Source of the DNA: Anaerobacterium chartisolvens
GTDB taxonomy: Bacteria; Bacillota; Clostridia; Acetivibrionales; DSM-27016
Direction of reading: 5' to 3'
NCBI RefSeq assembly: GCF_003337415.1
Contig: NZ_QPJT01000030.1
Location: 1 to 47,377 of the forward strand
DNA: 47,377 nt
The notes under the pieces were generated by a model. The model saw nothing but the letters and a program-made list of their open reading frames with translations. It ran no database searches and had not been told where the DNA came from. The translations under genes and the position numbers were made by a program. Positions 33,609 to 43,429 of the stretch are shown here, piece after piece; positions within the stretch are counted from its first letter, which is position 1, and the number at the start of each line of letters is the position of its first letter.

Positions 33609-36047
33609 ATGGAACGAAAAGAAACCTTAAAAATAACAGGGATGTCCTGTGCGGCGTGCGCCGCCAGAATAGAAAAGGCATTAAACAGGCTGGAAGGAGT
33701 AAGGGAAGCGAATGTAAACCTTGCGGTGGAAAAGGCGGTCGTGACGTTCGACGACAGCTTAACACCTGCGGAGGCTTTAGAGGAGACGGTAAATAAGCTG
33801 GGGTATAACGCTATAAAAGAGAGGGAATTACAGCAGGGGACTGTCTCCTTAAAGCTTAGGGGAATGACGTGCGCCGCATGTGCTTCCAGAATAGAAAAAC
33901 GCTTAAGCCGACTGGAGGGAGTATCCAAAGCCTCTGTAAACCTTGCCTCTGAAAAGGCTTCTGTGGAATATGACAGCAAGGCAGTAAAGGTATCTGATAT
34001 CATAAAGGCGGTTGAAGCTCTTGGATATAAGGCTGAAAGGGCGGAGGAAGCCGGTGCCGACAGGGAAAAGGAGCAAAGAGAAAGGGAAATAAAAAGGCTT
34101 AGATTTGAGCTTATATTGTCCGCGGTATTGAGCTCGCCGCTTATTTTGGCTATGCTGCTTACTCTTGTCAGAATTGATTTTGCATTCCTGCACAATGCTT
34201 ACTTTCAGTTGATTGTAGCCACCCCTGTGCAGTTTATTATAGGGGCGAGATTTTATAAAAATGCTTACCATGCCCTGAGAGCTAAAAGTGCAAATATGGA
34301 TGTTCTTATTGCCATGGGTACTTCAGCGGCATATTTTTTCAGCATATACAATGCATTTTTCCAGCCTGCCCAAGAGGGGATGATGATGAAGGAGCTTTAT
34401 TTTGAAGCCGCTGCCGTAATAATTACGCTTATATTGCTTGGGAAATATCTGGAGGCAGTAGCCAAGGGCAAAACCTCCGAGGCCATTAAAAAGCTGATGG
34501 GGCTTCAGGCCAAAACGGCAAGAGTTATAAGAAATGGGGTAGAAGACGACATAGCTATAGAGGATGTTGAGGTGGGAGATATAGTTGTAGTCAGGCCGGG
34601 AGAGAAGGTGCCTGTGGATGGGAAAATAATCGAGGGTACCTCCTCTATTGATGAATCCATGCTGACGGGGGAAAGCCTTCCCGCCGAGAAAAAGCCCGGA
34701 GATATCGTTACCGGCGCAACAATAAACAGGTTTGGAGCATTTAAGTTTGAGGCTGTAAAGGTAGGACGGGATACGGTGCTTTCACAAATAATTAAAATGG
34801 TTGAGGATGCTCAGGGCTCAAAGGCTCCCATACAAAAAATCGCCGATAAGGTATCCGGCGTGTTTGTGCCTGTTGTCGCGGCAATAGCACTTATTACCTT
34901 CCTCATATGGTATTTAATTGTGGGAGACGCTTCATCTGGGATAATAAGTGCGGTTGCCATACTGGTAATTGCTTGTCCGTGTGCGCTCGGGCTTGCCACT
35001 CCCACTGCTATAATGGTGGGGACGGGAAAGGGTGCTGAAAACGGGATACTCATTAAGGGGGGCGAGCACCTTGAAACGGCATATAAGCTGAATACAGTTG
35101 TTTTTGACAAAACGGGAACCATAACCAAGGGTAAGCCTGAGGTTACTGATATAGTGGCTCTGGGTGAAATGCAAGCAGCGGATGTGCTAAGGCTTGCGGC
35201 CACGGCAGAAAAAAAGTCCGAGCACCCTTTGGGAGCCGCCATATATGAAAGGGGAAAAAGGGATTTTGGAGAGATAAGTGATCCCGATATGTTTGAAGCC
35301 ATACCCGGAAGAGGGGTAAGCGCTGTAGTCGATAACAGGAGTGTATATATAGGCACAAGGAAATTAATGAATGAAAAAGGAATAGACTTGGGAAATATAG
35401 AGGAGATTGTGTTAAAGCTTGAGGATGAGGGCAAAACAGCCATGCTGATGTCGGTTGACGGAAGACCCGAGGCGGTAATCGCAGTTGCCGATACACTGAA
35501 GGAGAGCTCAAAGGAAGCTATTAGAGAGCTTCAAAGGATGGGCATGGAGGTTTACATGATAACGGGGGACAATAAGCGTACCGCGAGGGCTATAGCAAGT
35601 CAGGTGGGCATACAAAATGTGCTTGCTGAGGTATTGCCTGAAAACAAGGCGCAGGAAGTGGAAAAGCTTAAAAATAACGGAAGGGTTGTCGCTATGGTGG
35701 GGGACGGTATTAATGATGCTCCTGCTCTTGCCACAGCGCATATCGGAATGGCAATAGGCACCGGCACCGATGTTGCGATAGAAGCTGCCGATATAACGCT
35801 TATGAGGGGAGATTTAAGCGCCATTCCCGCAGCAATCAGACTGTCCAGAAAAACCATGAGTAAGATTAAGCAGAATCTTTTCTGGGCATTTTTCTACAAT
35901 GTCATAGGGATACCTTTTGCGGCTTTAGGATTGTTAAACCCTATGATAGCGGGAGGAGCAATGGCGTTCAGCTCGGTGTCGGTTGTAACAAATTCCTTAA
36001 GTCTGAGGCGTTTTAGCCCTGTTAAGAAAAATGAGGGAAGAAAATAA
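33609..36047 (+). CDS. copA: Copper-translocating P-type ATPase
   Basis: An 812-residue P1B ATPase exporting Cu(I). Two N-terminal HMA domains ([12 protein letters not shown] at about 12, [12 protein letters not shown] near 86). Transmembrane metal site [11 protein letters not shown] (CPC); actuator loop MLTGESLP; phosphorylation site [10 protein letters not shown]; nucleotide-binding SEHPLG; hinge [10 protein letters not shown]; the last helix has [15 protein letters not shown], with the Met-Ser pattern of Cu(I) pumps. It is flanked by the HMA fusion and CopZ. Confidence 0.95.
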   Translation: MERKETLKITGMSCAACAARIEKALNRLEGVREANVNLAVEKAVVTFDDSLTPAEALEETVNKLGYNAIKERELQQGTVSLKLRGMTCAACASRIEKRLSRLEGVSKASVNLASEKASVEYDSKAVKVSDIIKAVEALGYKAERAEEAGADREKEQREREIKRLRFELILSAVLSSPLILAMLLTLVRIDFAFLHNAYFQLIVATPVQFIIGARFYKNAYHALRAKSANMDVLIAMGTSAAYFFSIYNAFFQPAQEGMMMKELYFEAAAVIITLILLGKYLEAVAKGKTSEAIKKLMGLQAKTARVIRNGVEDDIAIEDVEVGDIVVVRPGEKVPVDGKIIEGTSSIDESMLTGESLPAEKKPGDIVTGATINRFGAFKFEAVKVGRDTVLSQIIKMVEDAQGSKAPIQKIADKVSGVFVPVVAAIALITFLIWYLIVGDASSGIISAVAILVIACPCALGLATPTAIMVGTGKGAENGILIKGGEHLETAYKLNTVVFDKTGTITKGKPEVTDIVALGEMQAADVLRLAATAEKKSEHPLGAAIYERGKRDFGEISDPDMFEAIPGRGVSAVVDNRSVYIGTRKLMNEKGIDLGNIEEIVLKLEDEGKTAMLMSVDGRPEAVIAVADTLKESSKEAIRELQRMGMEVYMITGDNKRTARAIASQVGIQNVLAEVLPENKAQEVEKLKNNGRVVAMVGDGINDAPALATAHIGMAIGTGTDVAIEAADITLMRGDLSAIPAAIRLSRKTMSKIKQNLFWAFFYNVIGIPFAALGLLNPMIAGGAMAFSSVSVVTNSLSLRRFSPVKKNEGRK

Positions 36048-36075
36048 AAAAAATTTAAGGATGAGGTGTTATATT

Positions 36076-36288
36076 ATGAATAAGGAAATATCGGTTTTAA
36101 CTGTGGAGGGAATGTCCTGCAGTCATTGTGAAAGCAGTGTCAAAAAGGCGGTAGGGGCTCTTTATGGGGTCAATGGCACAAGTGTCGATCTCAAAAGCAA
36201 AAAGGTTACGGTGGAATATGATTCCGACGCCGTGAACTTAGACAGCATTAAAAAGGCTATTGAGGATCAGGGCTATGACATAGTGTAA
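36076..36288 (+). CDS. copZ: Copper chaperone CopZ-like HMA protein
   Basis: A 70-residue single HMA domain with the metal motif EGMSCSHCESSVKKAV. Delivers Cu(I) to the ATPase in relatives. Start at 36076 (MNKEISVLTVEG) behind AAGGATGAGG; the longer ORF from 36031 overlaps copA and adds an unrelated basic leader. Gap to copA is 28 nt. Confidence 0.92.
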   Translation: MNKEISVLTVEGMSCSHCESSVKKAVGALYGVNGTSVDLKSKKVTVEYDSDAVNLDSIKKAIEDQGYDIV

Positions 36289-36339
36289 ATATCAGCAGTT
36301 CTATTTTTTCGCAGCGACGGGCTTATTATAGGAGATGAA

Positions 36340-37038
36340 ATGAATAACAATACTAAAAGAATACTTGTCGTTGACGACGAGCAAAAAATAGTTGAGGTGT
36401 TAAAATCCTATCTTGAAAATGCTAATTACGTTGTAAGCACTGCATTTAGCGGATATGAGGCTCTTTTGGCATTTGAGAAGCATTCTCCGTCTCTGGTTAT
36501 ATTGGATTTGATGCTTCCTGACATGCCGGGAGAAGAGGTGTGCAAAATATTACGCAAAAGATCCAGGGTTCCAATAATTATGCTTACTGCAAAAATACAG
36601 GAGGAGGATATTTTAAGGGGGCTGGATATAGGTGCGGACGATTACGTCACAAAGCCGTTCAGCCCCAAGCAGCTTGTGGCAAGGGTCGCAGCGCATTTAA
36701 GAAGGGTTGGGGACGAGACGGGGCCTCTTTCCAACATAATATCCTTTGGAGAGGATCTTGTAATAGATACTGCAAGATACGAGATCAAAAAGAGAGGGCA
36801 TGTTATAAATCTCACTCCCAACGAATACAAGCTGCTTATGACAATGATAAAATATCCTTCAAAAACATTTACAAGAGAAGAGCTGGTTGACATGGTGCTG
36901 GGGCAGGACTACGACGGCTATGACAGAACAATAGACACTCATATAAAAAACATACGGCAAAAAATTGAGACTGACTCAAAAGCGCCGGAGTATATATTGA
37001 CGGTTCATGGAGTGGGCTATAAGTTTGGTGGTGGATAG
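36340..37038 (+). CDS. OmpR-family response regulator
   Basis: A 232-residue regulator. Receiver domain: DDE acidic pocket, phospho-acceptor Asp in LVILDLMLPDMPG, Thr in IMLTAK, Lys in VTKPFSP. Winged-helix DNA-binding domain ends HGVGYKFGGG. Ribosome site ATAGGAGATGAA. The following kinase gene starts 2 nt after its stop, so they form a two-component pair. Placement after copZ suggests metal or envelope stress sensing. Confidence 0.93.
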   Translation: MNNNTKRILVVDDEQKIVEVLKSYLENANYVVSTAFSGYEALLAFEKHSPSLVILDLMLPDMPGEEVCKILRKRSRVPIIMLTAKIQEEDILRGLDIGADDYVTKPFSPKQLVARVAAHLRRVGDETGPLSNIISFGEDLVIDTARYEIKKRGHVINLTPNEYKLLMTMIKYPSKTFTREELVDMVLGQDYDGYDRTIDTHIKNIRQKIETDSKAPEYILTVHGVGYKFGGG

Positions 37039-37040
37039 CT

Positions 37041-38450
37041 ATGAAATTCGGACTGAAAAGCAAGCTTTCGGTATCTTATGTGCTTGTTGCCATTGCTTGT
37101 GTTGCTCTCCTCAGCTACCTTACCAATTTTCTTTTGGAAAGGCATTTTACCGCCTATGTTATACAGAAGCAGGAGAGGGAGAACAATGAAATTGTGTCCC
37201 TGCTTGTGCAGCAGTACAGGAACAGCGGAGTGTGGGATGCCGGTATCATTGAAAATGTAGGAGTTAGCGCGCTTGAGCGCGGCATGATAATAAAGGTGAC
37301 GGCGTCGGACGGGACAGTAATATGGGACGCGGCGGTTCATAACAGCGGATGGTGCCGTCGGATGCTGGATAACATGGCACATAACATGCTTAGCAGGTAT
37401 CCCGGTTGGGAAGGCAATTACACCACAAAAACCTATCCTGTTTTTTCAAGAGAGGCTGAAGCGGGCAAGGTGGAAATAGGATATTATGGGCCGTATTACT
37501 ACACTGACAATGATCTTGCGTTCATAAGCACTCTTAACAATCTTCTTATTTATGTCGGAATATTTTCACTGGTTTTTGCGCTTGTGATAGGACAGGTGAT
37601 GGCGCGCAGGCTCAGCAAGCCTATTATAAGAGTAATTGATACCGCGAGGATGATTTCTAAAGGACATTTTGGTGACAGCTCTGTCGCGGAAATATCGGCA
37701 GAGGGCTCAACTACAAAGGAAATCTCACAGCTTATTACCGCGATAAAGGACCTTGCGGAAACCTTGGAAAAGCAGGAATTATTAAGGAAGCGTCTTACCG
37801 CCGATGTAGCTCACGAGCTGCGCACACCGATTGCAACCCTCCAGAGCCACATGGAGGCAATGATCGACGGCATATGGCAGCCCGACATTGAAAGACTTAA
37901 AAGCTGCCATGAGGAAGCGATCAGAATAGGCGGGCTTGTTGACGATCTGGAAAGGCTGGCAAGATATGAGAGTGAAGGATTGGTGCTCAATAGGACTGAG
38001 TTTGATATATACCCGCTTATAGAGCATATACTTAAAAATTTTGAAAGCGGGTTTTTCAGTAAGAATATAGCCCTTGCTTTATATGGAAAAGGTGAGCTTG
38101 TCTTTGCAGACAGGGACAAAATAAGCCAGCTTATAATAAATCTTTTGTCAAATGCATTAAAGTATACTCCCGAGGGAGGAAGCGTTGAGATACGCCTGTG
38201 CGGAGACGGGGATGACGTTAAAATTACGGTGAAGGATAACGGTGCGGGAATACACGAGGAGGATTTGCCTTATATTTTTGAACGCTTTTACCGCGCAGAT
38301 AAGTCAAGAAACAGAGCTACCGGAGGCTCGGGGATAGGCCTGAGCATCGCTAAGGCAATTGCCGAAGCACACGGAGGCAGCATAGAGGTAAAAAGTGAAG
38401 CGGGTGCAGGCTCGGAATTTACATTAAAGCTTCCCCGCAAGCCGCATTAA
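37041..38450 (+). CDS. Sensor histidine kinase
   Basis: A 469-residue membrane kinase. N-terminal helix (about 13-32), extracytoplasmic sensor region (about 33-165, with WCRRML and a Tyr-rich GYYGPYYYTDN), second helix (about 167-190), HAMP (ARRLSKPIIRVIDTA), phospho-acceptor His in DVAHELRTPIATL, N box LLSNALKYT, G1 DNGAGI, F box FERFYRADKSR and G2 GGSGIGLSIA. The stop codon is directly adjacent to that of the convergent YggT gene. Confidence 0.93.
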   Translation: MKFGLKSKLSVSYVLVAIACVALLSYLTNFLLERHFTAYVIQKQERENNEIVSLLVQQYRNSGVWDAGIIENVGVSALERGMIIKVTASDGTVIWDAAVHNSGWCRRMLDNMAHNMLSRYPGWEGNYTTKTYPVFSREAEAGKVEIGYYGPYYYTDNDLAFISTLNNLLIYVGIFSLVFALVIGQVMARRLSKPIIRVIDTARMISKGHFGDSSVAEISAEGSTTKEISQLITAIKDLAETLEKQELLRKRLTADVAHELRTPIATLQSHMEAMIDGIWQPDIERLKSCHEEAIRIGGLVDDLERLARYESEGLVLNRTEFDIYPLIEHILKNFESGFFSKNIALALYGKGELVFADRDKISQLIINLLSNALKYTPEGGSVEIRLCGDGDDVKITVKDNGAGIHEEDLPYIFERFYRADKSRNRATGGSGIGLSIAKAIAEAHGGSIEVKSEAGAGSEFTLKLPRKPH

Positions 38451-38849
38451 TCAATGTATGTCGCTGACGGCTTTAATTTTGAAGAGGCTTATCAGTCCCT
38501 GCGCCGCAACGGCGTATACAATCATTGCTACTATGGTGGAGGGCTCTAAAACAAACGGACCCGCGCCATCGCCTGTAAAGGTGCCGAATATCCCTGTAAA
38601 AGGCGATATGAGAGCTTGGCTTGAGGAATAGAGAAAGGTGACAAAGCTGCTTTTAGTGCTCGCGCCCAGCAATTTAAAAACAAGCCGGAAGCCCAGCAGT
38701 ATTTCAATTATTCCTAAAACATAATAAATAATGTTTCGGGTTTGAATGAACCATACAGGTATTTTACGGCTGTCATGAGTGCCGCTTCTTAAGGAGGGGT
38801 GAATTTCCTCCTGTGATTGTTTTTTGTCCTTATTGTCTTTATAGTCCAT
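38451..38849 (-). CDS. YggT-family membrane protein
   Basis: A 132-residue protein with a charged N-terminus (DYKDNKDKKQSQEE) and YggT-like membrane segments: NIIYYVLGIIEILLGFRLVF, then a loop with SPFTGIFGTF, and a last helix IVAMIVYAVAAQGLISLF. Family function is unclear (cell-envelope or osmotic-stress related). The 282-nt region upstream to the next gene holds an imperfect hairpin (ACGGC/GCCGT, about 38881-38925) and TATAAT at about 39033, but no other gene. Confidence 0.75.
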   Translation of the reverse strand: MDYKDNKDKKQSQEEIHPSLRSGTHDSRKIPVWFIQTRNIIYYVLGIIEILLGFRLVFKLLGASTKSSFVTFLYSSSQALISPFTGIFGTFTGDGAGPFVLEPSTIVAMIVYAVAAQGLISLFKIKAVSDIH

Positions 38850-39137
38850 AGGTCACCCTTGTTTCTTTGAATATTTGTTTTTACGGCTCTATGTATGCAT
38901 AGGCATTTTGCATGGTGCCGTATATAATTAATTATGCTGCAAAAGACAGCATTTTATTCTTTTCTCTGATTGGCAATTTGACTTTTTGAAGTTGTCTTAG
39001 TAATTTGTAGATTTATTATGGACATTCAGGTATAATATATTATGTTTATGCTGATTATACAGCATTTAACAATAAACGGCATTTTAATTACTGTGAATCG
39101 TATTATTATTTTATATTAAATTGTTTGGAGGATGAAT

Positions 39138-39452
39138 ATGAACAGCTTTGACAATGTTTCGGTGGTAAAAAAAGCAAATGTGTATTTTGGAGGGAAGGTT
39201 ACAAGCCGTGCGGTTTTGTTCCCCAACGGAGAAAAAAAGACACTGGGTATAATGATGCCCGGAGAGTACGAATTTGGAACGGAAGACAAGGAGATAATGG
39301 AAATTATGGCTGGAGAGCTTGACGTAATGCTCCCCGGAGGCGAAAATTGGATTACCGTAAAAGGGGGACAGTCCTTCGAGGTTGCAGCCAATTCAAAATT
39401 TAAGCTTGTGGTAAAGGAATTGGCTGATTATTGCTGCTCATACATAAAGTAG
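39138..39452 (+). CDS. ppnP: Pyrimidine/purine nucleoside phosphorylase (PpnP/YaiE family)
   Basis: A 104-residue cupin-fold protein of the DUF1255 family. E. coli PpnP phosphorolyses several nucleosides to base and ribose 1-phosphate. Family pattern: [54 protein letters not shown], and a final YCCSYI. Start at 39138, 6 nt after GGAGG (39127-39131); the ATG at 39132 abuts that site. Stands alone. Confidence 0.88.
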   Translation: MNSFDNVSVVKKANVYFGGKVTSRAVLFPNGEKKTLGIMMPGEYEFGTEDKEIMEIMAGELDVMLPGGENWITVKGGQSFEVAANSKFKLVVKELADYCCSYIK

Positions 39453-39491
39453 CACTTATATAGTTTGGTCGTTAGTATGTGGGATAGAGGG

Positions 39492-39558
39492 GGATGTAAA
39501 ATAATATCACGGTCACGCATTCCGGGGAAATTATTATTCCGGATATTATTTTACATCC
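39492..39558 (-). mobile_element. Family 2 MITE-like element, short copy (67 bp)
   Basis: Ends GGATGTAAAATAAT and ATTATTTTACATCC. Inverted, its interior (TAATTTCCCCGGAATGCGTG) matches the left third of the copy at 20591, so this is an internally deleted version in the opposite orientation. It lies just upstream of the larE ribosome site. Confidence 0.8.
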
Positions 39559-39598
39559 TTTTAGGTATATGCTAATTTATATGAAGGGGAACAATACA

Positions 39599-40432
39599 AT
39601 GAAGCAGGTGATGAACTTGAATTTAGATCAAAAATTTAATGTGCTGAGGCTGAACATAGAAAGAATGGGAAGCCTTGCGGTTGCCTTTTCGGGAGGGGTT
39701 GACAGCACCTTTCTTTTAAAGGTGGCTCATGATATTCTCGGTTCCCGTGCCATCGCGGTTACTGCGCGTTCCTCCACATATCCCGAGAGGGAGTTTCGGG
39801 AGGCTGTCGATTTTGTGAAGGGTCTTGGGGCAAAGCATGTTGTAATAGTTTCTGAAGAGCTTGATATAGAAGGCTTTTCTGACAATCCTGTGAACAGGTG
39901 CTATTTTTGCAAAAAGGAGCTCTTTACAAAAATAAACAACGTTGCAAGAGAGAATAATATAGAGCATGTAGCGGACGGCTCGAATGTCGATGATCTCGGG
40001 GATTACAGGCCGGGAATGGCCGCCGTTGAGGAGCTTGGGGTGACAAGCCCCTTAAGAGAGGCGGGCCTGACAAAAGAGGATATAAGGGTATTATCAAAGG
40101 ATATGGGGCTTCCCACATGGGATAAGCCGGCGTTTGCATGTCTTTCATCCAGATTTCCGTACGGACAGAAAATTACCAGAGAAAAGCTGGGTATGATAGA
40201 CAGGGCGGAGCAGCTTTTGCTGGATTTGGGATTTAAGCAGGTGCGCGTGCGCCACCACGGAGAGGTTGCCAGAATAGAGGTGTCCTCAGAGGAAAGAAGT
40301 AAATTTTTCAGCATTGATTTGATGGACAGAATATATACAAGCTTCAAGGAAATAGGCTTTAGCTATACCGCGCTTGATCTTAAGGGCTATAGGACGGGGA
40401 GCATGAATGAAACGCTGAAGGCCGGCAAATAG
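39599..40432 (+). CDS. larE: LarE, nickel-pincer cofactor sulfur transferase (three-Cys type)
   Basis: A 277-residue PP-loop enzyme (SGGVDS, about 31-36) that inserts sulfur into pyridinium-3,5-dicarboxylate mononucleotide during synthesis of the lactate racemase nickel cofactor. Cysteines C101 and C104 (NRCYFCKKE) and C181 (FACLSSRFPYG) are present. The Lactobacillus enzyme sacrifices one Cys (equivalent to C181), while homologues with three Cys are thought to carry a [4Fe-4S] cluster and be catalytic. Start at 39599, 8 nt after AAGGGGA. First gene of the lar cluster. Confidence 0.92.
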   Translation: MKQVMNLNLDQKFNVLRLNIERMGSLAVAFSGGVDSTFLLKVAHDILGSRAIAVTARSSTYPEREFREAVDFVKGLGAKHVVIVSEELDIEGFSDNPVNRCYFCKKELFTKINNVARENNIEHVADGSNVDDLGDYRPGMAAVEELGVTSPLREAGLTKEDIRVLSKDMGLPTWDKPAFACLSSRFPYGQKITREKLGMIDRAEQLLLDLGFKQVRVRHHGEVARIEVSSEERSKFFSIDLMDRIYTSFKEIGFSYTALDLKGYRTGSMNETLKAGK

Positions 40433-40459
40433 AGCTTTAAAGGAGGAGCAGCTTATATA

Positions 40460-41380
40460 ATGAGGATAGGAATAATCGGTGCGGGGAGGCTTGGGACTGC
40501 TCTGGCGGTCGCCATGAGCAGAGAGGGGCATGTTCCCGCTGCCGTATACTCTAAAAGACATGCTTCCTCAGAGCTTCTTTGTGAAAGACTTGGTATTGGG
40601 TGTGTGAACAGCCTTTTGTATGCAGTTGCAAGCTCGGATACAATTTTTATCGCCGTACCCGACAGCCAAATTGAGGATGTGGTGCAAAATATTATTGACT
40701 GCACCGAGGATAGCGATATAAGGGGCAGGGTCTTTTTTCACTGCAGCGGGGCTGCGGATTCATCAGTGCTGGAGCCGCTGAGGCTAAAGGGGGGGCATAC
40801 CGCGTCGCTTCATCCCTTACAGACCTTTGCCGACAGAGAGAACGGCTGGAAGGGGCTGTACAACATTTATTTCGGCTATGAGGGTGATATAAACGCCCAA
40901 GGTGCCGCCGGGGAAGTTGTGAATGCCTTAAAGGGCAGCATGATACATATAGGCAGGGATGATAAGGCCCTGTATCATGCCGCTGCATGTATATTGTCCA
41001 ATTATACGGTGGCTCTTTCATGGGCGGCGGGGGAAATCTTTAATAAAATAGGCATAGACTCCGCCACAGGAGTAAAGGCTTTAATGCCTCTTTTAGAGAA
41101 AACGGTAAAAAATATTGAGGATCTGGGCAGCATGGCAGCGTTAACGGGGCCTGTATCGAGAGGTGACTGGGGCACGGTGCAGAGGCATATCGATGCAATG
41201 CAAAAAAGCCTGCCCGACATAAGCCGGATATACCGGGTGCTTGGAGAGCTTACGCTGGACATGGCTGTAAAAAGGGGAGATATAAGCCCCGAGGCCTCCC
41301 GTATTATGAGGGGTTTGTTAAGTGACAAAACAAAGGGCTGCATGAGGTGCAGTGATGTGGAGGAGAAGGATGGATTCTGA
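40460..41380 (+). CDS. Rossmann-like/DUF2520 oxidoreductase-like protein inside the lar cluster
   Basis: A 306-residue protein with an N-terminal dinucleotide-binding fold (IGIIGAGRLGTALAVAMSRE) and a C-terminal helical DUF2520-type domain (SLHPLQTFAD, AAACILSNYTVALSWAA, GPVSRGDWGTVQRH). It resembles F420/NADP-binding and ketopantoate reductase-like proteins. Function unknown. The gap to larE is 27 nt and it overlaps larB by 11 nt, so it is translated with the cofactor genes. A role in cofactor metabolism or an unrelated hitch-hiking role are both possible. Confidence 0.85.
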   Translation: MRIGIIGAGRLGTALAVAMSREGHVPAAVYSKRHASSELLCERLGIGCVNSLLYAVASSDTIFIAVPDSQIEDVVQNIIDCTEDSDIRGRVFFHCSGAADSSVLEPLRLKGGHTASLHPLQTFADRENGWKGLYNIYFGYEGDINAQGAAGEVVNALKGSMIHIGRDDKALYHAAACILSNYTVALSWAAGEIFNKIGIDSATGVKALMPLLEKTVKNIEDLGSMAALTGPVSRGDWGTVQRHIDAMQKSLPDISRIYRVLGELTLDMAVKRGDISPEASRIMRGLLSDKTKGCMRCSDVEEKDGF

Positions 41381-42116
41381 TAGCTTAAAGCATCTGCTTG
41401 AAAATGTGAAAAACGGTGCAACCGATGTAGACGAGGCGGTGGCGCAGCTCAGGAAGCTGCCGTTTGAGGATATCGGCTTTGCAAAGGTGGATCATCACCG
41501 CAATATAAGAAACGGATATCCCGAGGTTATTTATTGTCAGGGCAAGACGGTAGAGCAGGTAAAGGCCATTGTTTCCAGAATGCTTGAATCAAATACCAAT
41601 ATTATGGCGACAAGAGCGGGAAATGAAATATATGAAGGGATTTCCGAGATTACTCCAGATGCGGTATACTATGAAGCGGCAAGGATAGTTGTCGTGAAAA
41701 GGCGCAGCATACAGGCGTCGGAAAAGGTTATTGCAATCATAACGGCAGGCACATCGGATATACCTGTTGCAGAGGAGGCGGCTGTTACGGCCGAAACCAT
41801 GGGGAACAAGGTAAACCGGCTGTATGATGTGGGAGTTGCGGGAATACACAGGCTGTTTGCCAGCGCAGGAGTAATTATGGAGGCAAATGTGCTGGTGGTT
41901 GTGGCAGGCATGGAAGGGGCTCTTGCAAGCGTGGTAGGCGGAATGGTGGACAAGCCGGTAATAGCGGTACCTACAAGCGTGGGCTACGGAGCAAACTTCG
42001 GGGGCCTTTCGGCGCTCCTCACAATGCTTAATAGCTGTGCCAGCGGAATAGCTGTGGTAAATATAGACAATGGTTTTGGGGCAGGATATATGGCAAGCAT
42101 GATAAATAAGCTGTAA
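41370..42116 (+). CDS. larB: LarB, nickel-pincer cofactor biosynthesis carboxylase
   Basis: A 248-residue enzyme that carboxylates and hydrolyses nicotinic acid adenine dinucleotide to start pincer-cofactor synthesis. The C-terminal half is PurE-like (ITAGTSDIPVAEEAAVTAET, GMEGALASVVGG, VPTSVGYGANFGG). C223 (NSCASGIA) matches the position of the substrate-adduct Cys of the Lactobacillus enzyme. Start at 41370 behind GGAGGAGAAGG; the GTG at 41352 precedes this site. Between the DUF2520 gene and larC. Confidence 0.92.
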   Translation: MDSDSLKHLLENVKNGATDVDEAVAQLRKLPFEDIGFAKVDHHRNIRNGYPEVIYCQGKTVEQVKAIVSRMLESNTNIMATRAGNEIYEGISEITPDAVYYEAARIVVVKRRSIQASEKVIAIITAGTSDIPVAEEAAVTAETMGNKVNRLYDVGVAGIHRLFASAGVIMEANVLVVVAGMEGALASVVGGMVDKPVIAVPTSVGYGANFGGLSALLTMLNSCASGIAVVNIDNGFGAGYMASMINKL

Positions 42117-42146
42117 GCAGTGTAATAGCGGAGGTATAGAGGTATT

Positions 42147-43418
42147 ATGAAGGTATTATATTTTGACTGTTTTTCGGGCATAAGCGGAGACATGACGCTT
42201 GGTGCCTTAATTGATCTGGGTGTGGATGAAGGGGCTTTGAAAAATGAGCTTGGCAAGCTTAACTTGCATGGATATGATATCTCAGTGTCCACAAAGCTGT
42301 TAAACGGTATTGCCGGAAAGGATGTACACGTTCATACAGGGGAGCACGGGCACAGGCATTCTCATAGTCATGAGCACTCTCATAGCCATGAGCACTCTCA
42401 TGGAAAACATGAGGACGATGCCTGTCATCACCATAAAGGGCATGAACATTCCCACGGAGAAAGGAATCTTAAAAGCATTGTCGAAATGATAGATTCAAGC
42501 GGCCTTAAGGACAGTGTAAAGGACTTTAGCAAAAAGGTTTTCTGCGAAATTGCCGTTGCTGAGGCCAAGGTACACAACAAGGACATCAATGAGGTGCACT
42601 TCCATGAGGTGGGGGCGGTAGACTCAATCATAGACATTGTAGGATGTGCCGTGTGTCTGGATATGCTGGGGGTTGAAAGGGTATATTCCTCGCCTCTGCA
42701 TGACGGAAACGGCTTCATACAATGCCAGCACGGAACTATCCCGGTGCCTGTTCCCGCAGTCATGCAAATGCTTAAAAACAGCAATATACCGGTTATTTCC
42801 GAGGATGTAAGCACAGAGCTGGTTACCCCCACGGGAATGGGAATAATAAAATGCCTGTCGGCAGGCTTCGGCAGGATGCCCGCCATGTCAGTGAACGGTG
42901 TGGGCTATGGAATGGGAAAGAGAGATACCGGCGGCTTCAATGCGTTAAGGGTGGTTATGGGCACCCTGTATACAGAGGAAGGGGCTAACGATGAGGAGAT
43001 AGTGGTGCTGGAAACCAATATGGACGATATCAGCTCCGAAGTTTTGGGCTATACCTTAGAAAGTCTAATTGACAACGGAGCTTTGGATGTGTTTTTCACC
43101 CCCATTTATATGAAGAAGAACCGTCCTGCCTATATGCTTACGGTATTGTCCCGGCCGGAGGAGGAGCAAAAGCTTTGTGACATCATACTGGCGGAGACCA
43201 CCACCCTTGGAATACGCAAAAGCAATGTAAGACGATGCTTTATGGAAAGGGAAACGGTAAGGGTTCACACCGAGCACGGGGATGTAAGAGTAAAAACGGC
43301 ATATAGGGGAGAGGTTAAAAAGGCGGCACCGGAATATGAGGACTGCAAAGAGATAGCCCGAAGAACGGGGATGCCTGTCAGAGAGGTATATGAGCTTGTG
43401 CTTCGCGGGCTCAGTTAA
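42147..43418 (+). CDS. larC: LarC, nickel insertion protein (single ORF, His-rich)
   Basis: A 423-residue CTP-dependent cyclometallase that inserts nickel into the pincer cofactor. N-terminal FDCFSGISGDMTLGALIDLG; a His-rich insertion (about 58-108, repeats of HSHSHEH) likely stores or delivers Ni; core EVHFHEVGAVDSIIDIVG, GTIPVPVPAV, ELVTPTG; C-terminal half with ETNMDDISSEVLGY. In Lactobacillus plantarum the two halves are joined by programmed frameshift; here they are in one frame. DNA of the His-rich part holds short tandem repeats. GGAGG precedes the ATG. Confidence 0.94.
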   Translation: MKVLYFDCFSGISGDMTLGALIDLGVDEGALKNELGKLNLHGYDISVSTKLLNGIAGKDVHVHTGEHGHRHSHSHEHSHSHEHSHGKHEDDACHHHKGHEHSHGERNLKSIVEMIDSSGLKDSVKDFSKKVFCEIAVAEAKVHNKDINEVHFHEVGAVDSIIDIVGCAVCLDMLGVERVYSSPLHDGNGFIQCQHGTIPVPVPAVMQMLKNSNIPVISEDVSTELVTPTGMGIIKCLSAGFGRMPAMSVNGVGYGMGKRDTGGFNALRVVMGTLYTEEGANDEEIVVLETNMDDISSEVLGYTLESLIDNGALDVFFTPIYMKKNRPAYMLTVLSRPEEEQKLCDIILAETTTLGIRKSNVRRCFMERETVRVHTEHGDVRVKTAYRGEVKKAAPEYEDCKEIARRTGMPVREVYELVLRGLS

Positions 43419-43429
43419 GTGAACACTGT

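Noticed and set aside
42355-42460. Short DNA tandem repeats resembling a minisatellite or CRISPR
   Set aside because: They encode the His-rich segment of LarC in frame; no spacers of regular size.
42147-43418. Programmed frameshift in larC
   Set aside because: Known in Lactobacillus, but here the reading frame is continuous from the N-terminal to the C-terminal half.
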